Shown: positions 40,552 through 50,836, numbered from the stretch's first letter. The stretch is 64,000 bases of DNA from Acidobacteria bacterium RIFCSPLOWO2_12_FULL_66_21 (GCA_001767455.1 MELC01000072.1:1-64000), one strand, 5' to 3'. Notes: generated by a model from the letters alone, not told the origin. Program-made: numbers and translations.

Positions 40552-40581
40552 GGGGTCAGGCCCCTTAAGGGGCCTGACCCC
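40552..40581. repeat. 30-bp perfect palindrome GGGGTCAGGCCCCTTAAGGGGCCTGACCCC
   Basis: Exact self-complementarity; directly 3' of 40215-40550; REP-like or terminator-like. Confidence 0.85.
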
Positions 40582-40649
40582 AATTTCCTAACCGCTGAGG
40601 ACTGAGGGGCTAAGTGGTCCCACTTAGCGCGACGATTCTGCCGCTCGGA

Positions 40650-42323
40650 TTACCGCGGCGTCCCGCTGGCGGTCGGCGACGCCGCCGAGACGTTCCCGGC
40701 CGCGTCGAAGGCCTTCACGTAGTAGTAATACGTGCGCCCCTTCCGCAGCCCGGTGTTCGTATAGCTCGTCCCCGACACGGTCGCGACTTGTGTGAACGGG
40801 CCGGAGGCGCTCGTCGCGCGCCAGATCTGATAGCCCGTCACGCCGACATTGTCGGCCGATCCCTGCCACGCGAGCGTCAGCGACCGCGTCCCCTGCGTGA
40901 CGGTGAGGTTGGCCGGCGCGGTCGGCGCAGTCGTGTCGGCGGTGTTGCTCACCGTCACGTCAACGGCGGGGGACGTCCCCGTGTTACCCGCCGCGTCGTA
41001 CGCGCGCGACGTCAGCGAGTGCGCGCCGTTGACGGCCGTCGTGGTATCCCAGCTCCAGGCGTAAGGCGCCGACGTCGACGTGCTCCGCAGCACACCATCC
41101 AGATAGAACTCGACGCGCGCCACGCCGCGGTCATCGGACGCCGATGCGGACACCGGCGTCGTACCGCTGACGATCGCGCCCGCCGCCGGTGACGTGATGC
41201 TGGTGGAGGGCGCCGTCACATCGGGACTGCCTCCGTCGTCCAGCGCAAAGGTGCGCGGCAGCCCGGACGCGGCGAGCTCGTTGGTCCCCTGGTGCACGTT
41301 GCCGTCGGCGCTGATCGTGAAGCCGCCCGCGCCGTCGGTCGTCACCATCATGTCGCCGACGTTGTACCCGGCGAAGCTCGTGAGCGATCCCGCGGGGTTC
41401 CCCTCCTCCGTCTGGAGCACCAGGGCCGGAGGCGCCGTGATGCACGCGGTCGCCTGCGCGAGCAGCACGTGCTCGACCACGTCGATGCGCGGGAGGTCCC
41501 AGCCCGTGGACTCGCCGCCGCCGACGCCGATGATGGCCACGGTCGGCCGCGCCTTGTTCATGTAGTTCATGTTCGTGCTGCTCTCGCTGCCGTGATGGTT
41601 CACGTGCAGGAGATCGATGCCGCCGGCCGTGATCATCGGTGCGGCGCCGCCGGGCGAGATGGCCGCGATGACCGACGACTCGACGTCGGTTTGCCCGGTC
41701 GATCGCCCCGTGCAGGACTGATCGATCGAGCCGCCGCCCAGGTCGCTCGCCCAGAGGTAGTCGAAGCCGCCGTACTGGATCAGCACCGCGATGGACCGGT
41801 CGTTCTCGTCCGACACGGAAACCGAGCCGCCGCCGATGATGCGCCCGTTGACCGCGACGAACGTCATGGTCGCGCCGCTGCCAAGCGCAATCTGCTGGCC
41901 GGCCGACGGCACTACCGGCGAGCCGGCGGTCGTCGTCGCGGCCGCGCTGTTCCACTGGCTGGAGCACGTCGTGCTGTAGGTCGAACCGTTGTAGAAGTTC
42001 GTGTGGCGGACGTTGTAGCCGGCCGTCACGACCTCGTCGAGGCCGCCGATGTGATCGCAGTGCTGATGGCCCGCGATGGTGTAGTCGAGACCGGTCGCCG
42101 GCTGGATCCCGATGGATTGCAGATACGGCACCACGTAGGCCGAGCCCTTGCCCGTGTTGCCTGCCTCGAGCAGGACGGTCGTGCCGTCAGGCCCCTTCAC
42201 GAAAACCGACCCGCCCCAACCGACGTTGATGTAGTGGATTTCGAGCTGCTGTGCACCCGCGAGCGCGGCTGAGGTGAGAAGAACGGCAATCGAGAAGAGA
42301 AGCTGGCGCAGCAGTTTCTGCAA
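40650..42323 (-). CDS. Secreted MBL-fold (ComEC-type) hydrolase with Ig-like and FN3 domains
   Basis: IHYINVGWGGSVFV, HQHCDHIGGLDE; C-terminal Ig and FN3 (PTAPANLTVTQGTRSLTLAWQGSADNVGVTGYQIWR). Confidence 0.88.
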   Translation of the reverse strand: MQKLLRQLLFSIAVLLTSAALAGAQQLEIHYINVGWGGSVFVKGPDGTTVLLEAGNTGKGSAYVVPYLQSIGIQPATGLDYTIAGHQHCDHIGGLDEVVTAGYNVRHTNFYNGSTYSTTCSSQWNSAAATTTAGSPVVPSAGQQIALGSGATMTFVAVNGRIIGGGSVSVSDENDRSIAVLIQYGGFDYLWASDLGGGSIDQSCTGRSTGQTDVESSVIAAISPGGAAPMITAGGIDLLHVNHHGSESSTNMNYMNKARPTVAIIGVGGGESTGWDLPRIDVVEHVLLAQATACITAPPALVLQTEEGNPAGSLTSFAGYNVGDMMVTTDGAGGFTISADGNVHQGTNELAASGLPRTFALDDGGSPDVTAPSTSITSPAAGAIVSGTTPVSASASDDRGVARVEFYLDGVLRSTSTSAPYAWSWDTTTAVNGAHSLTSRAYDAAGNTGTSPAVDVTVSNTADTTAPTAPANLTVTQGTRSLTLAWQGSADNVGVTGYQIWRATSASGPFTQVATVSGTSYTNTGLRKGRTYYYYVKAFDAAGNVSAASPTASGTPR

Positions 42324-42393
42324 TCTGTGCCTCCAGGGAAATGATCCGGCACAGAGTAGTACGCATAACCTGCCAACTCAAGCTTTTTGTGGG

Positions 42394-42700
42394 GCGGAGA
42401 TCACGGAGGAGTCTCACACGGAGGCGCGGAGGTCACGGAGACGCACGGAGTCCCGCTCGGCTGTTCCATGTCGTTGGCGGCTGGCTGCCGCCGGCCGTCG
42501 GCTGCGTTTGGCCGGCGTCCGAGGTGATCTGAGATCCACAGACGCAAACACGCACCAGCGTTTGGCGTGCTTGCGTCTGTGGATCTCAGATCACCTCACC
42601 GCGCGAGCGCGGCGCAGCCAGCCGCCTCCTCCGTGCGTCTCCGTGCCCTCCGTGTCTCCGTGTAAACGACCCCGCGCCCTCCGGCGCCTCCGCGCGCTCC
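42394..42700. repeat. Large imperfect palindromic repeat, copy C (full)
   Basis: Inner arms GGTGATCTGAGATCCACAGACGCAAACACGC / GCGTGCTTGCGTCTGTGGATCTCAGATCACC (42523-42595); outer CACGGAGGCGCGGAGG... / ...CCTCCGTGTCTCCGTG. Confidence 0.85.
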
Positions 42701-44077
42701 CTATTCCCAGGGGCGCCAGTACATGTTGTGCTGGCGGCGGATGGCGGCCATCTTGTCCGCCGGCACGCCAGCCGCGGCGGCGGCGTTGTTGTAGGCGATC
42801 AGCGCGTCGTGGGTGTTCTTTGCCCACTGCAGAAAATACGACTTCCAGTTCTGACAGCTCGGCGTGTCGCGCAGCAGTTTCTCCCCGTCCTGCCACAGCA
42901 CGAACCACTCGCGCACGGACGCATCCTCGGACGTCGCCGTGAAGCACTGCGGCCGGAATTTCTTCCAGCGCGTCTCGACCTCGTCGGCGCGCATCGCCAG
43001 GATCCGTACGTGGTCGTCGTAGCGGCGCACGCCGGTCTGGCGGCGTTCGTCGGCGTCGCTCTTCAGCGCGAAGCCCGGGCCGAGCAGCCCGCGCGCGTAA
43101 TGGATCGACACCGCGAAGCCGATTCCCTCCACGCGGCCGAGCTTCAGCGTGTTGACGCCGATGACGCGTCCGCGCCGATCGATCAGCGGCCCCCCGCTGT
43201 TCCCGGGATTGATCGCGGCGTCGGTCTGGATCAGATCGACGGACGTGTCCATGTATCTGTCCACGATCGCCCGCTTGCTGCTCACGATGCCGCGGGTGAC
43301 GGTGTTCTGCAGGCCGAGCGGCGATCCGATGGCGATGACTTCCCCGCCGATATGCGCGTCGGACGGCGTACCGAGCGCGAGAAAGATCTGGTCGTACTCG
43401 ACGACGTCGGCTTTCAGGACCGCGAGGTCCACGTCGCGCAAGACGGTCGCGACCTGCGCGCTCCTGCTGACGCCGTTCATCAGCCGGATCGCGACCGCCT
43501 TGTCGTCGCCGACAACATGCGCGTTGGTGAGGAGCGTGTCCTTCGCGACGAAGAAGCCGCTGCCGACGCCGTCGCGCGACTCGACTTTCACGACGGCGGG
43601 CATCGAGCGGGTGACGAGCTCTTCGATCGAGTACTCCTGGTCGGCGGCGGGCGCGGCGGCGAGCTCCGCCACGGCCGGGACCGGATCGGCGAGCGCCGGT
43701 TCGGGCCCCGCGGCCGGGGCGGGCGCCGGCGCTGGACCGGCGGTCTGCTGCACGGCCGGCGCCTGGCCCGCCTTCAGCCATGACAGCGACACCATCGCGG
43801 CGGCGCCCACGAGCGCGACCGCGACGACGACCGCCGCGACGACGATGGCGGTGTTCGTCCGTGCCGAGGCCGGAGCCGAGGCCGAGGCCGGAGCCGGGGC
43901 CGGGGCCGGGGCCGGAGCCCGCGCCGGAGCCGGTGCCGTTGCTCTGGCCGGGTCCGGTGGGAGCAGCGGCGGCGGCACTGCCGCGGCCTGATGCACGAAA
44001 CCGCAGCGGCACGCGCCGATGCGCCGGGGCACCGTGCGGCCACACTGAGGGCAGGTCCACGAATATTCGTTCGCCAT
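42701..44077 (-). CDS. DegP/S1C-like trypsin-fold protease with N-terminal zinc ribbon and Pro/Ala-rich linker
   Basis: CPQCGRTVPRRIGACRCG; SGFFVAKDTLLTNAHVV, DAAINPGNSGGPLID. Confidence 0.87.
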   Translation of the reverse strand: MANEYSWTCPQCGRTVPRRIGACRCGFVHQAAAVPPPLLPPDPARATAPAPARAPAPAPAPAPASASAPASARTNTAIVVAAVVVAVALVGAAAMVSLSWLKAGQAPAVQQTAGPAPAPAPAAGPEPALADPVPAVAELAAAPAADQEYSIEELVTRSMPAVVKVESRDGVGSGFFVAKDTLLTNAHVVGDDKAVAIRLMNGVSRSAQVATVLRDVDLAVLKADVVEYDQIFLALGTPSDAHIGGEVIAIGSPLGLQNTVTRGIVSSKRAIVDRYMDTSVDLIQTDAAINPGNSGGPLIDRRGRVIGVNTLKLGRVEGIGFAVSIHYARGLLGPGFALKSDADERRQTGVRRYDDHVRILAMRADEVETRWKKFRPQCFTATSEDASVREWFVLWQDGEKLLRDTPSCQNWKSYFLQWAKNTHDALIAYNNAAAAAGVPADKMAAIRRQHNMYWRPWE

Positions 44078-44213
44078 GTGACACGGAAGGGGGAGCGGCT
44101 CTATTGTCGCAAAAAAACTCCCAATTCCCAACTCCCAACGTATTTGGTGAGCGCGTTGCCGTCGGCATCCGCGCGCCCGCGGCCCTACCGCTCGGCCGGG
44201 TCGTCTGAAATTC

Positions 44214-44300
44214 AAACAGGAGGAGGGAAGGAAGCGAAGCTTCTTCGACATTGCATGGGAAGGGACCTCCCCTTCTTCCTTCCTCCTGTTCGTTTCCATC
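44214..44300. repeat. Inverted repeat with AACAGGAGGAGGGAAGGAAG / CTTCCTTCCTCCTGTT arms
   Basis: aaacaggaggagggaaggaagcg ... ccttcttccttcctcctgttcg. Confidence 0.8.
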
Positions 44301-44573
44301 GAGATCGCACTGGGACACGAACCTCAACCCCCTAACCAGTGACCTCCCAGCTCGCCGCAGGAATGTCGGCCGCGGCTATGCGTCTTACAGACGAACGGAT
44401 TGTCGGATTCGTAGAGACACGCCGCGCACACGAAGGAGGCGGGTTGGCCGCAGCGCGCGCACGGCCACACGAGCGGCGTGTTGCGCGCGAGCAGCGAGGC
44501 GGAGCCTCTCGAGGGTCTGAGGCGGAGCCTCGCTAGATTACCGCAAACGTTTTGAGGAGATAATAGGCGCTCT

Positions 44574-47276
44574 ATGACGACCCCGACCGGCCCCCTGACC
44601 GGCACCGTCGTCGGCCGTTACCGGATCGGCCCGCTGCTCGGCCGCGGCGGCATGGGCGACGTGTATCGCGCCGAAGATCCCGAGTTGCAGCGCGCGGTCG
44701 CGCTGAAAGTGCTGCCCGACTCGGTCGTCGGCGATCCCGACCGGCTGTCGCGGTTCGTGCAGGAAGCCCGCGCGGCCTCCGCGCTCAACCATCCACATTT
44801 GGTGTCCGTCTACGAGATTGGGAAAGCTCGAGCCACGAGCCACGAGCCACGGGCCACGGCTGCCGTCAGCGGAGCGGTCCACTACATCGCCATGGAGCTC
44901 GTGAAGGGGGACACGCTGCGGCAGATGATCGACGCGCGGCGGCTCGATCTCCGCAAGACGATCGACTACTGCGCGCAGGCGGCGGAGGCCATTGCCGCCG
45001 CGCACGCGGAAGGCATCGTCCATCGCGACCTGAAGCCCGAGAACCTGATGGTCGCCGAGGGGGGTTACGTCAAGGTGCTCGACTTCGGCCTGGCGAAGCT
45101 GCGGGCGGCGCCGGTGGTCGCGCAGGGTGGCGACCAGCCAACGCTCACGGCGGGCACCACGCCCGGCGTCATCATGGGGACCGTCGGCTACATGTCGCCC
45201 GAGCAGGCGCAGGGACTTCCGGTCGATCACCGATCGGACATCTTCTCGTTCGGCTGCGTGCTGTACGAGGCGGCAACCGGCGCGCGTCCATTTCAGGGCG
45301 CGTCGAGCGTGGACACGATGCACCACATCATCCACGACCAGCCCGCGCCGTTGTCGAGCGCCGTCCCTGGAGCGCCCGCCGAGCTGCAGCGGATCGTCCG
45401 CAAGTCGCTCGCGAAGAACCCGGAGGATCGCTACCAGTCCATGAAGGAGCTCGCGATCGATCTGCGCGACCTGCGGCGCGAGCTCGAATCAGGATCGAGT
45501 CCATCCGTGACGGCAGCCGCGCCGTCACGCCCGTGGCGGAAGGCGGTGGCCATTGGCGGCGGCGCCGTGGTTGTCGCCGCGCTCGTCACGGCGGCGGTGC
45601 TGATGCAGGGCCGTCGCGCCGCGACCGGCGAAGCGGCGCGGCCGCTGTCGATCGAGCGCGTCACCGCGAGCGGCAACGTCATCGACGCGGTGATCTCTCC
45701 CGACGGCAAGTACATCGCGTACGTGGAATCGGCGGGCGGGCAGCAGACGCTGTGGCTGCGGCAGACCGGCGGCACGCGGCCGCTGCAGCTCGACCGGCCC
45801 GCGGGAGGCTTCTGGGGCGTCACCTTTTCGAAGGACATGACGTCCGTGTATTACGCCATCAAGAACGCGGCGCAGCCCCTCGGGACGCTCTATACGATTC
45901 CGATACTCGGCGGCTCGCCGCGCCCCTTGCTGAGCGCGATCGACAGCCCCGTGACGTTCTCGCCGGACGGATCGCGGGTCGCGTACTTCCGCATCGAGCC
46001 TGACGGCACCGGCGCGAGCTCGCTGGTCACAGCCGGCGCGGATGGATCGAATCCGCAGGCGCTCGTCACGAAGCGTCCGCCCGAGTTCTTTGCGCCCGGG
46101 TTCTTCGTGGCGCCCACATGGTCGCCTGACGGCCGGGCCATCGCGGCGGCCGTGCGCAACTCGTCCACGCGCGACGCCGGCATCGTCACCATCCACGTGG
46201 ACGATCGATCCGAGCACCCGTTTACCCGGCGCCATGCCGATGCCACCTTCACGGAGTGGCTCCCTGACGGGTCCGGCATCGTGTATGCCGCGCGCGCGTT
46301 CGGCGAGCTGGGCACCGGCAACGGCGGCCAGCTCTGGCTGCAGCCGTATCCGTCTGGCGACGTGCGCCGCATCACCTCGGACATCATCGAGTACCGCACC
46401 GCGAGCATTACCGCCGATGGCCGGTCGCTGCTCACGGTGGGCTTCGAGGCCACCGGCCGGATTTCCGTCCTGCCGGTCGCGGGAGGCGAGGAGCGGCGTG
46501 TCGCATCCGATCGGTACGACGGCAACTCCGGCCTCGCGTGGAATCCCGACGGTCAGCGGATCTTCTACACGCACGTCGTGCGCACGGAGCTCAACATCTG
46601 GTCGAAGAGCATCGACGGCAGCGACCCGCGTGAAGTGGTCACGCGAGTGCGTCCCGGCGGCATCGCCGTGACGTCCGACGGCCGGACGCTCGTGTTCGCG
46701 GCCGAGCGCGATCGCACGATCAAGCTGTGGCGCGCCGACGCCGACGGCAGCAACATTCGGGCAATCGCCTCGGTCTCCGATCCGACGTGGATCACGATCG
46801 CGCCTGACGGACGATGGGTCTTCTTCACATCGTCCATGGGCGGCTCCCCGTCCACGTTCAAGGTGCCGATTGACGGCGGAGAACCGGCGGTCGTCGCGCC
46901 GCTGTTCGAGCGCGCGGCGCTGTCGCGCGACGGGCTCCTCATGGCGGGGGTGTACCGCGAGAACGTGAAGGCCGGCTTGTCGCTGGGGGTGCTGGAGGTT
47001 GCGACCGGCAAGCCGGTCAAGGTGTTCCCGAACTTCGCGCCGGCGACCGGCAGCGGCGGCATCGCGTTCACGCCCGATGGCAAGTCGCTGCTCTACACCA
47101 CCGTCGAGCGCAGCAACGTCTGGAAGCGAGCGCTCGAAGGCGGCGAGCCGGAGAAGGTCACGAACCTGCCGGAGCTGGCGATCATCCGCTTCGCGCTGTC
47201 GCCGGATGGCAAGTCGTTCCTGCTCTGCCGCGGCGCGGTCCTCCGCGATGCCGTGCTGCTCACGAATTTCAGGTAG
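44574..47276 (+). CDS. Serine/threonine protein kinase with C-terminal TolB/PD40-like beta-propeller
   Basis: GRGGMGDVYRAEDPELQRAVALKVL, HRDLKPENLMVAEGGYVKVLDFGLA; repeated SPDGKYIAYVES / TPDGKSLLYTT blades. Confidence 0.93.
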   Translation: MTTPTGPLTGTVVGRYRIGPLLGRGGMGDVYRAEDPELQRAVALKVLPDSVVGDPDRLSRFVQEARAASALNHPHLVSVYEIGKARATSHEPRATAAVSGAVHYIAMELVKGDTLRQMIDARRLDLRKTIDYCAQAAEAIAAAHAEGIVHRDLKPENLMVAEGGYVKVLDFGLAKLRAAPVVAQGGDQPTLTAGTTPGVIMGTVGYMSPEQAQGLPVDHRSDIFSFGCVLYEAATGARPFQGASSVDTMHHIIHDQPAPLSSAVPGAPAELQRIVRKSLAKNPEDRYQSMKELAIDLRDLRRELESGSSPSVTAAAPSRPWRKAVAIGGGAVVVAALVTAAVLMQGRRAATGEAARPLSIERVTASGNVIDAVISPDGKYIAYVESAGGQQTLWLRQTGGTRPLQLDRPAGGFWGVTFSKDMTSVYYAIKNAAQPLGTLYTIPILGGSPRPLLSAIDSPVTFSPDGSRVAYFRIEPDGTGASSLVTAGADGSNPQALVTKRPPEFFAPGFFVAPTWSPDGRAIAAAVRNSSTRDAGIVTIHVDDRSEHPFTRRHADATFTEWLPDGSGIVYAARAFGELGTGNGGQLWLQPYPSGDVRRITSDIIEYRTASITADGRSLLTVGFEATGRISVLPVAGGEERRVASDRYDGNSGLAWNPDGQRIFYTHVVRTELNIWSKSIDGSDPREVVTRVRPGGIAVTSDGRTLVFAAERDRTIKLWRADADGSNIRAIASVSDPTWITIAPDGRWVFFTSSMGGSPSTFKVPIDGGEPAVVAPLFERAALSRDGLLMAGVYRENVKAGLSLGVLEVATGKPVKVFPNFAPATGSGGIAFTPDGKSLLYTTVERSNVWKRALEGGEPEKVTNLPELAIIRFALSPDGKSFLLCRGAVLRDAVLLTNFR

Positions 47277-47370
47277 GCGGGACGTGTGAGTAGGCAGCAG
47301 GCAGCGCGCGGCCCGCAGGTAGGCGGCCGTGGACGGATTGCTCGTGTGTCACGCTGCCCGCCGCACTTCT

Positions 47371-47537
47371 CGGCACCCCTGAGCACCCTTCAGCACCCTT
47401 CAGCACCCTTCAGCACCCTTCAGCACCCTTCAGCACCCTTCAGCACCCCTCAGCACCCCTCAGCACCCCTCAGCACCCCCTCAGCACCCCTCAGCACCCC
47501 TCAGCACCCCTCAAGCACCCCTCGGCACCCCTCGGCA
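47371..47537. repeat. Tandem repeat array, 10-bp unit CAGCACCC(T/C)T, about 16 copies
   Basis: gagcacccttcagcacccttcagcaccctt...cagcacccctcagcacccct; lies between convergent genes. Confidence 0.95.
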
Positions 47538-47545
47538 TCAACCTC

Positions 47546-50167
47546 TTACGTGACCCATTGGTTCGTCAGGCGCTTCGCAACCCACTTGCCGGCCTCCTTC
47601 TCCAATTCTACGGTTGCGCCTGAATATCCGATCGTCACCTTGGCGGCGGCTTTCGTCCGTTCGGGATTCGTGAACTCGATTTCGGTGATGACGGGATACG
47701 TTTCGATCTCCCATCCGCCCCAGTGGCCCGGTCGCGCGTGAAAGAACTTGTTCCAGAGCCGGAGAATCTGCATCGAGTCGCCGACCGGCTGATTCGGCGT
47801 GGCCATGATCTGTTTCGGCTCGCGACGGCGCGTGCCGCCAAGGCGGTAGATCATCTGCTCGAGGAAGTCGATTTCCCCGCTGTCGAAGAACAGGGCCTTG
47901 TCATCGCCGCCGAATGCCTGGACGAGCGAGACGCGCACGGGGTCGCCGTCGGGACGCTTCACCGTCACGTCCGCGTTGACGAGCAGGAATGGCGCTGGCG
48001 CCGCCGGAAACGTAAACGCGTTCCAGCGGTCGGCGCCGTAGAGGGCTCCGCCACGCGGCAGGAAGATGGCGCGGCGGATTTCAGCGACGTCCTTTTCCAG
48101 ATCCGTCGCCGGTGTGGACGTGCGCTGGCGCGCGTGCCATTCGGTCAGCGCGCGGGACATCGCGACTTCCGCCGCCGGAGCGTTTCCCTGCTTCCACAAC
48201 AGGCTGGCGCGGGCGATTTTCGCGGCGGTCACCGCGAAGTCGTTCGATTCAGTTACGAGTGCATCGAGCTCCTCGATCGCTGCACGTTCGTCGGCGTCCG
48301 GCCGCTCGACGTCCGCCCGTTGCAGCGCGCGTTCGAGCCGCGCCCGGTGCGCGAGCTCGCGGGCCTGGGGCACCAGTCCGGATTTCGGGTACTGCTCGGA
48401 GAGGCGTCGCAGTTCGGTCAGAGCCTCGGAATGACGTTTGCGGAGGAGCAGCACGCGCCCGCGCTCGAGCCGCGCACCTCCGGGCAGGCTCAAAGAGCGT
48501 TTCAGTTCGGCGATGCGTGGCGCAAGGGAGATCTTCGTCACTTCGAACGTGTCGGTGCGCGGCAGAAATGGATCGCCCGGTTCCGTAGATTGGCTGATGA
48601 ACGTGGTGTATCGCAGTCCGAAGTCGTTGTCCCACGCGGCAAGAGCGCGCTGGTGCTCGACGACGGCTTTCTCGAAGTCGCCGCCAGACTCGTATGCCAG
48701 CGCGGCGTACTCGTGACCCAGCACAACCGCGAGCGGCAGGTCCGGGTGCAGCCGCGCGACATCGAGATATGCGGTGGTGGCTGCATGCGTATCACCGAGG
48801 GCGTTATCGCATTGTCCGGCGCGCACCCGCGCGAGCCACGTCCAGCCGCTCTGCGGATACGAGTCCGCGTACTTGCGGAAGTGCGAGCGCGCGGACGTGT
48901 ACTCTCTGTCCTGGAACTCGAGGGAGGCAAGCGTTGCCAGCGCTTTCCTGTGAAAGAGCCCCTGTCCTTCGGCGCTGAGCGTCGTCAATGCCGCTTTGGC
49001 CTTGCCCACCCACACCCGGTGTTCCGCCGGCGATTCCTTTCCGGGGTTCCGAATGTAATAGTCGGCGCGAAGATATCGGATCGCTGGAGGATCCGGAGCC
49101 CCTCGCTCCAGATCGGAGAGCACGCGATCCACGGCTTCGCGCTCCGGTTCACCTTTCCTGCCGAACAGCTTCGCCAGTTTCGACGTGACGATGTATCCAA
49201 CACCGTTCTGGGCGGTGTGGCTCTCATCCACTGCGAGGTGGGTCCGCACGAATTCCAGGTAACCCGCGATCAGGCGATCCACGTTCTCCGGCGGGATCGT
49301 GGAGTCGTCCGGCATGTAGAAACCGATGACGAGGTCGGGCGCTTTCTTCACCCATTCGCTCGGCGGGTATCGGCCGCTCTCCAGCTCCTTCGCGATCGCG
49401 AGCACGCGCATGAAGCGGTTCGTCGGATCGGCGCCGCGCGGCTCCAGGATGCCGAGCGTGTTTCCGCCGTGCCACTCAGTGCCTTCGTAGTAGAGCGCCT
49501 TGGCGCCGGCCGCGGTGCCCGGATGCTCCTGCGCGAAGGCGTGCAGCGAGTCGATGTGCCCCTGAAGGTTCGCCCGGTAGTCTACAGTCATCGTCTCGTG
49601 CGGCATGAGCGCATCGACTTCCGCGAGCACGGCGGTTTCGGTGCCGCGATACTCCTCGATGAATCTCGTGAGGCGTTCGTGGGCGGCGCGGCGCGAATTC
49701 GGGTCGAATTCACCATCAACGGACAGGAAGAGCCGGGCCGCGCGCGCTGCGTCTTCCCGCGGGAGCGTTGGCAGGATCCGTCGCGCGTCGGCGACAATCT
49801 GCTTCAGCTCGGCCGTCCTCCGGACCGCCTTCTCGTCGTTGCCCCTGAACCGCCAGAGTGCGTCGCCCATCGCCTCGAACGCGTCCGGGATGCGCCGCGG
49901 CTGTCTATCGACGATGGCACGCAGCGCGGTGAAGGCTCTGTCGAAATCCTGCGCCCGCGCGAGCGCCCGAAGGGCTTCGACGCCGGTCGCATCCTCCGCG
50001 ATGCGCCGCGCCGCCAGGTTCGCGTCGAAGCCCCTCCGCTCGAGCGAGAGGATCGCGTAGTCCTGGGGCGGGAATTCCGCCGCGAGCGACTGCGGGTCCG
50101 GGAGCGTGGACGTCGGCGCGGACGCGACAAGAAGGAGGGAAAGCACGAGCAGGGCTGCTTTCTTCAT
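47546..50167 (-). CDS. Secreted TPR-containing hypothetical protein
   Basis: Signal peptide MKKAALLVLSLLLVASAP; helical repeat-like sequence throughout. Confidence 0.75.
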   Translation of the reverse strand: MKKAALLVLSLLLVASAPTSTLPDPQSLAAEFPPQDYAILSLERRGFDANLAARRIAEDATGVEALRALARAQDFDRAFTALRAIVDRQPRRIPDAFEAMGDALWRFRGNDEKAVRRTAELKQIVADARRILPTLPREDAARAARLFLSVDGEFDPNSRRAAHERLTRFIEEYRGTETAVLAEVDALMPHETMTVDYRANLQGHIDSLHAFAQEHPGTAAGAKALYYEGTEWHGGNTLGILEPRGADPTNRFMRVLAIAKELESGRYPPSEWVKKAPDLVIGFYMPDDSTIPPENVDRLIAGYLEFVRTHLAVDESHTAQNGVGYIVTSKLAKLFGRKGEPEREAVDRVLSDLERGAPDPPAIRYLRADYYIRNPGKESPAEHRVWVGKAKAALTTLSAEGQGLFHRKALATLASLEFQDREYTSARSHFRKYADSYPQSGWTWLARVRAGQCDNALGDTHAATTAYLDVARLHPDLPLAVVLGHEYAALAYESGGDFEKAVVEHQRALAAWDNDFGLRYTTFISQSTEPGDPFLPRTDTFEVTKISLAPRIAELKRSLSLPGGARLERGRVLLLRKRHSEALTELRRLSEQYPKSGLVPQARELAHRARLERALQRADVERPDADERAAIEELDALVTESNDFAVTAAKIARASLLWKQGNAPAAEVAMSRALTEWHARQRTSTPATDLEKDVAEIRRAIFLPRGGALYGADRWNAFTFPAAPAPFLLVNADVTVKRPDGDPVRVSLVQAFGGDDKALFFDSGEIDFLEQMIYRLGGTRRREPKQIMATPNQPVGDSMQILRLWNKFFHARPGHWGGWEIETYPVITEIEFTNPERTKAAAKVTIGYSGATVELEKEAGKWVAKRLTNQWVT

Positions 50168-50308
50168 CGGTGTCTCCTGCGTCCATTTAGACAGCAGCCG
50201 CGTCGTCTCGGCTCGCGACCTTCACCGGGACCCCGGCGGTTCAAACCCTGTTGGCGAATGAATGGTGAAGGCGCTATGCTCTATTATCCGAGAGAGGTTC
50301 AAGCACAG

Positions 50309-50812
50309 ATGAGCGACTTGCTGAACTACGCCTCGTCGCATCGCGGTGGCGCCGCGGTCGTCGTTGTCCTTGTGTTCAGCCTCATCGCGGTCATCCAGTG
50401 GCTTGCCTGGATATTCGAATTTGGACGGTTCGACCGCCGTTCCGCTCCTCAGCGCCCCACGAACCCGCTGCGATACGTTGCGGCCAACTTCTTTGTCGAG
50501 ATCATCAATGACTTTCGCCATCTGTTGGCGCTCGTCATGGTGCTCCTGTTCGCGGTCGCCCTCGCAATCGGGATGTATCCGGGCGTAAGGGCATGGGACG
50601 TGCAGAAGCTCGCGACCGGGATCCAGGCGGTCGCCGCGGCGCTCGGGGGCCTCATCGGGTCGATCATCGGGTACTACTTCGGCGAGTCGGCGGCCACACG
50701 CACGAATGCTCGCCCCACAGGGGACACGGCGCCCAGGCAAGCGGCACCTGAGGCCGGGCAGTCGGACATCGTTCAGGCACCGGCGCCACCGGAGCCACCC
50801 GCCCAGGGCTGA
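50309..50812 (+). CDS. Small membrane protein (partner of pYEATS-like protein)
   Basis: Hydrophobic segments AAVVVVLVFSLIAVIQWLAWIF, LLALVMVLLFAVALAIGMY, AAALGGLIGSIIGYYFG; start uncertain (ATG also at 50258 and 50276). Confidence 0.65.
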   Translation: MSDLLNYASSHRGGAAVVVVLVFSLIAVIQWLAWIFEFGRFDRRSAPQRPTNPLRYVAANFFVEIINDFRHLLALVMVLLFAVALAIGMYPGVRAWDVQKLATGIQAVAAALGGLIGSIIGYYFGESAATRTNARPTGDTAPRQAAPEAGQSDIVQAPAPPEPPAQG

Positions 50813-50836
50813 GGCCGCAGACACGCCTTAGCGCAG

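Noticed and set aside
47371-47537. CRISPR-like array
   Set aside because: 10-bp contiguous tandem repeats without spacers.
47723-50257. Long plus-strand ORF upstream of the small membrane protein
   Set aside because: Upstream part is antisense to the TPR protein; only the 3' part (from about 50258-50309) looks coding.
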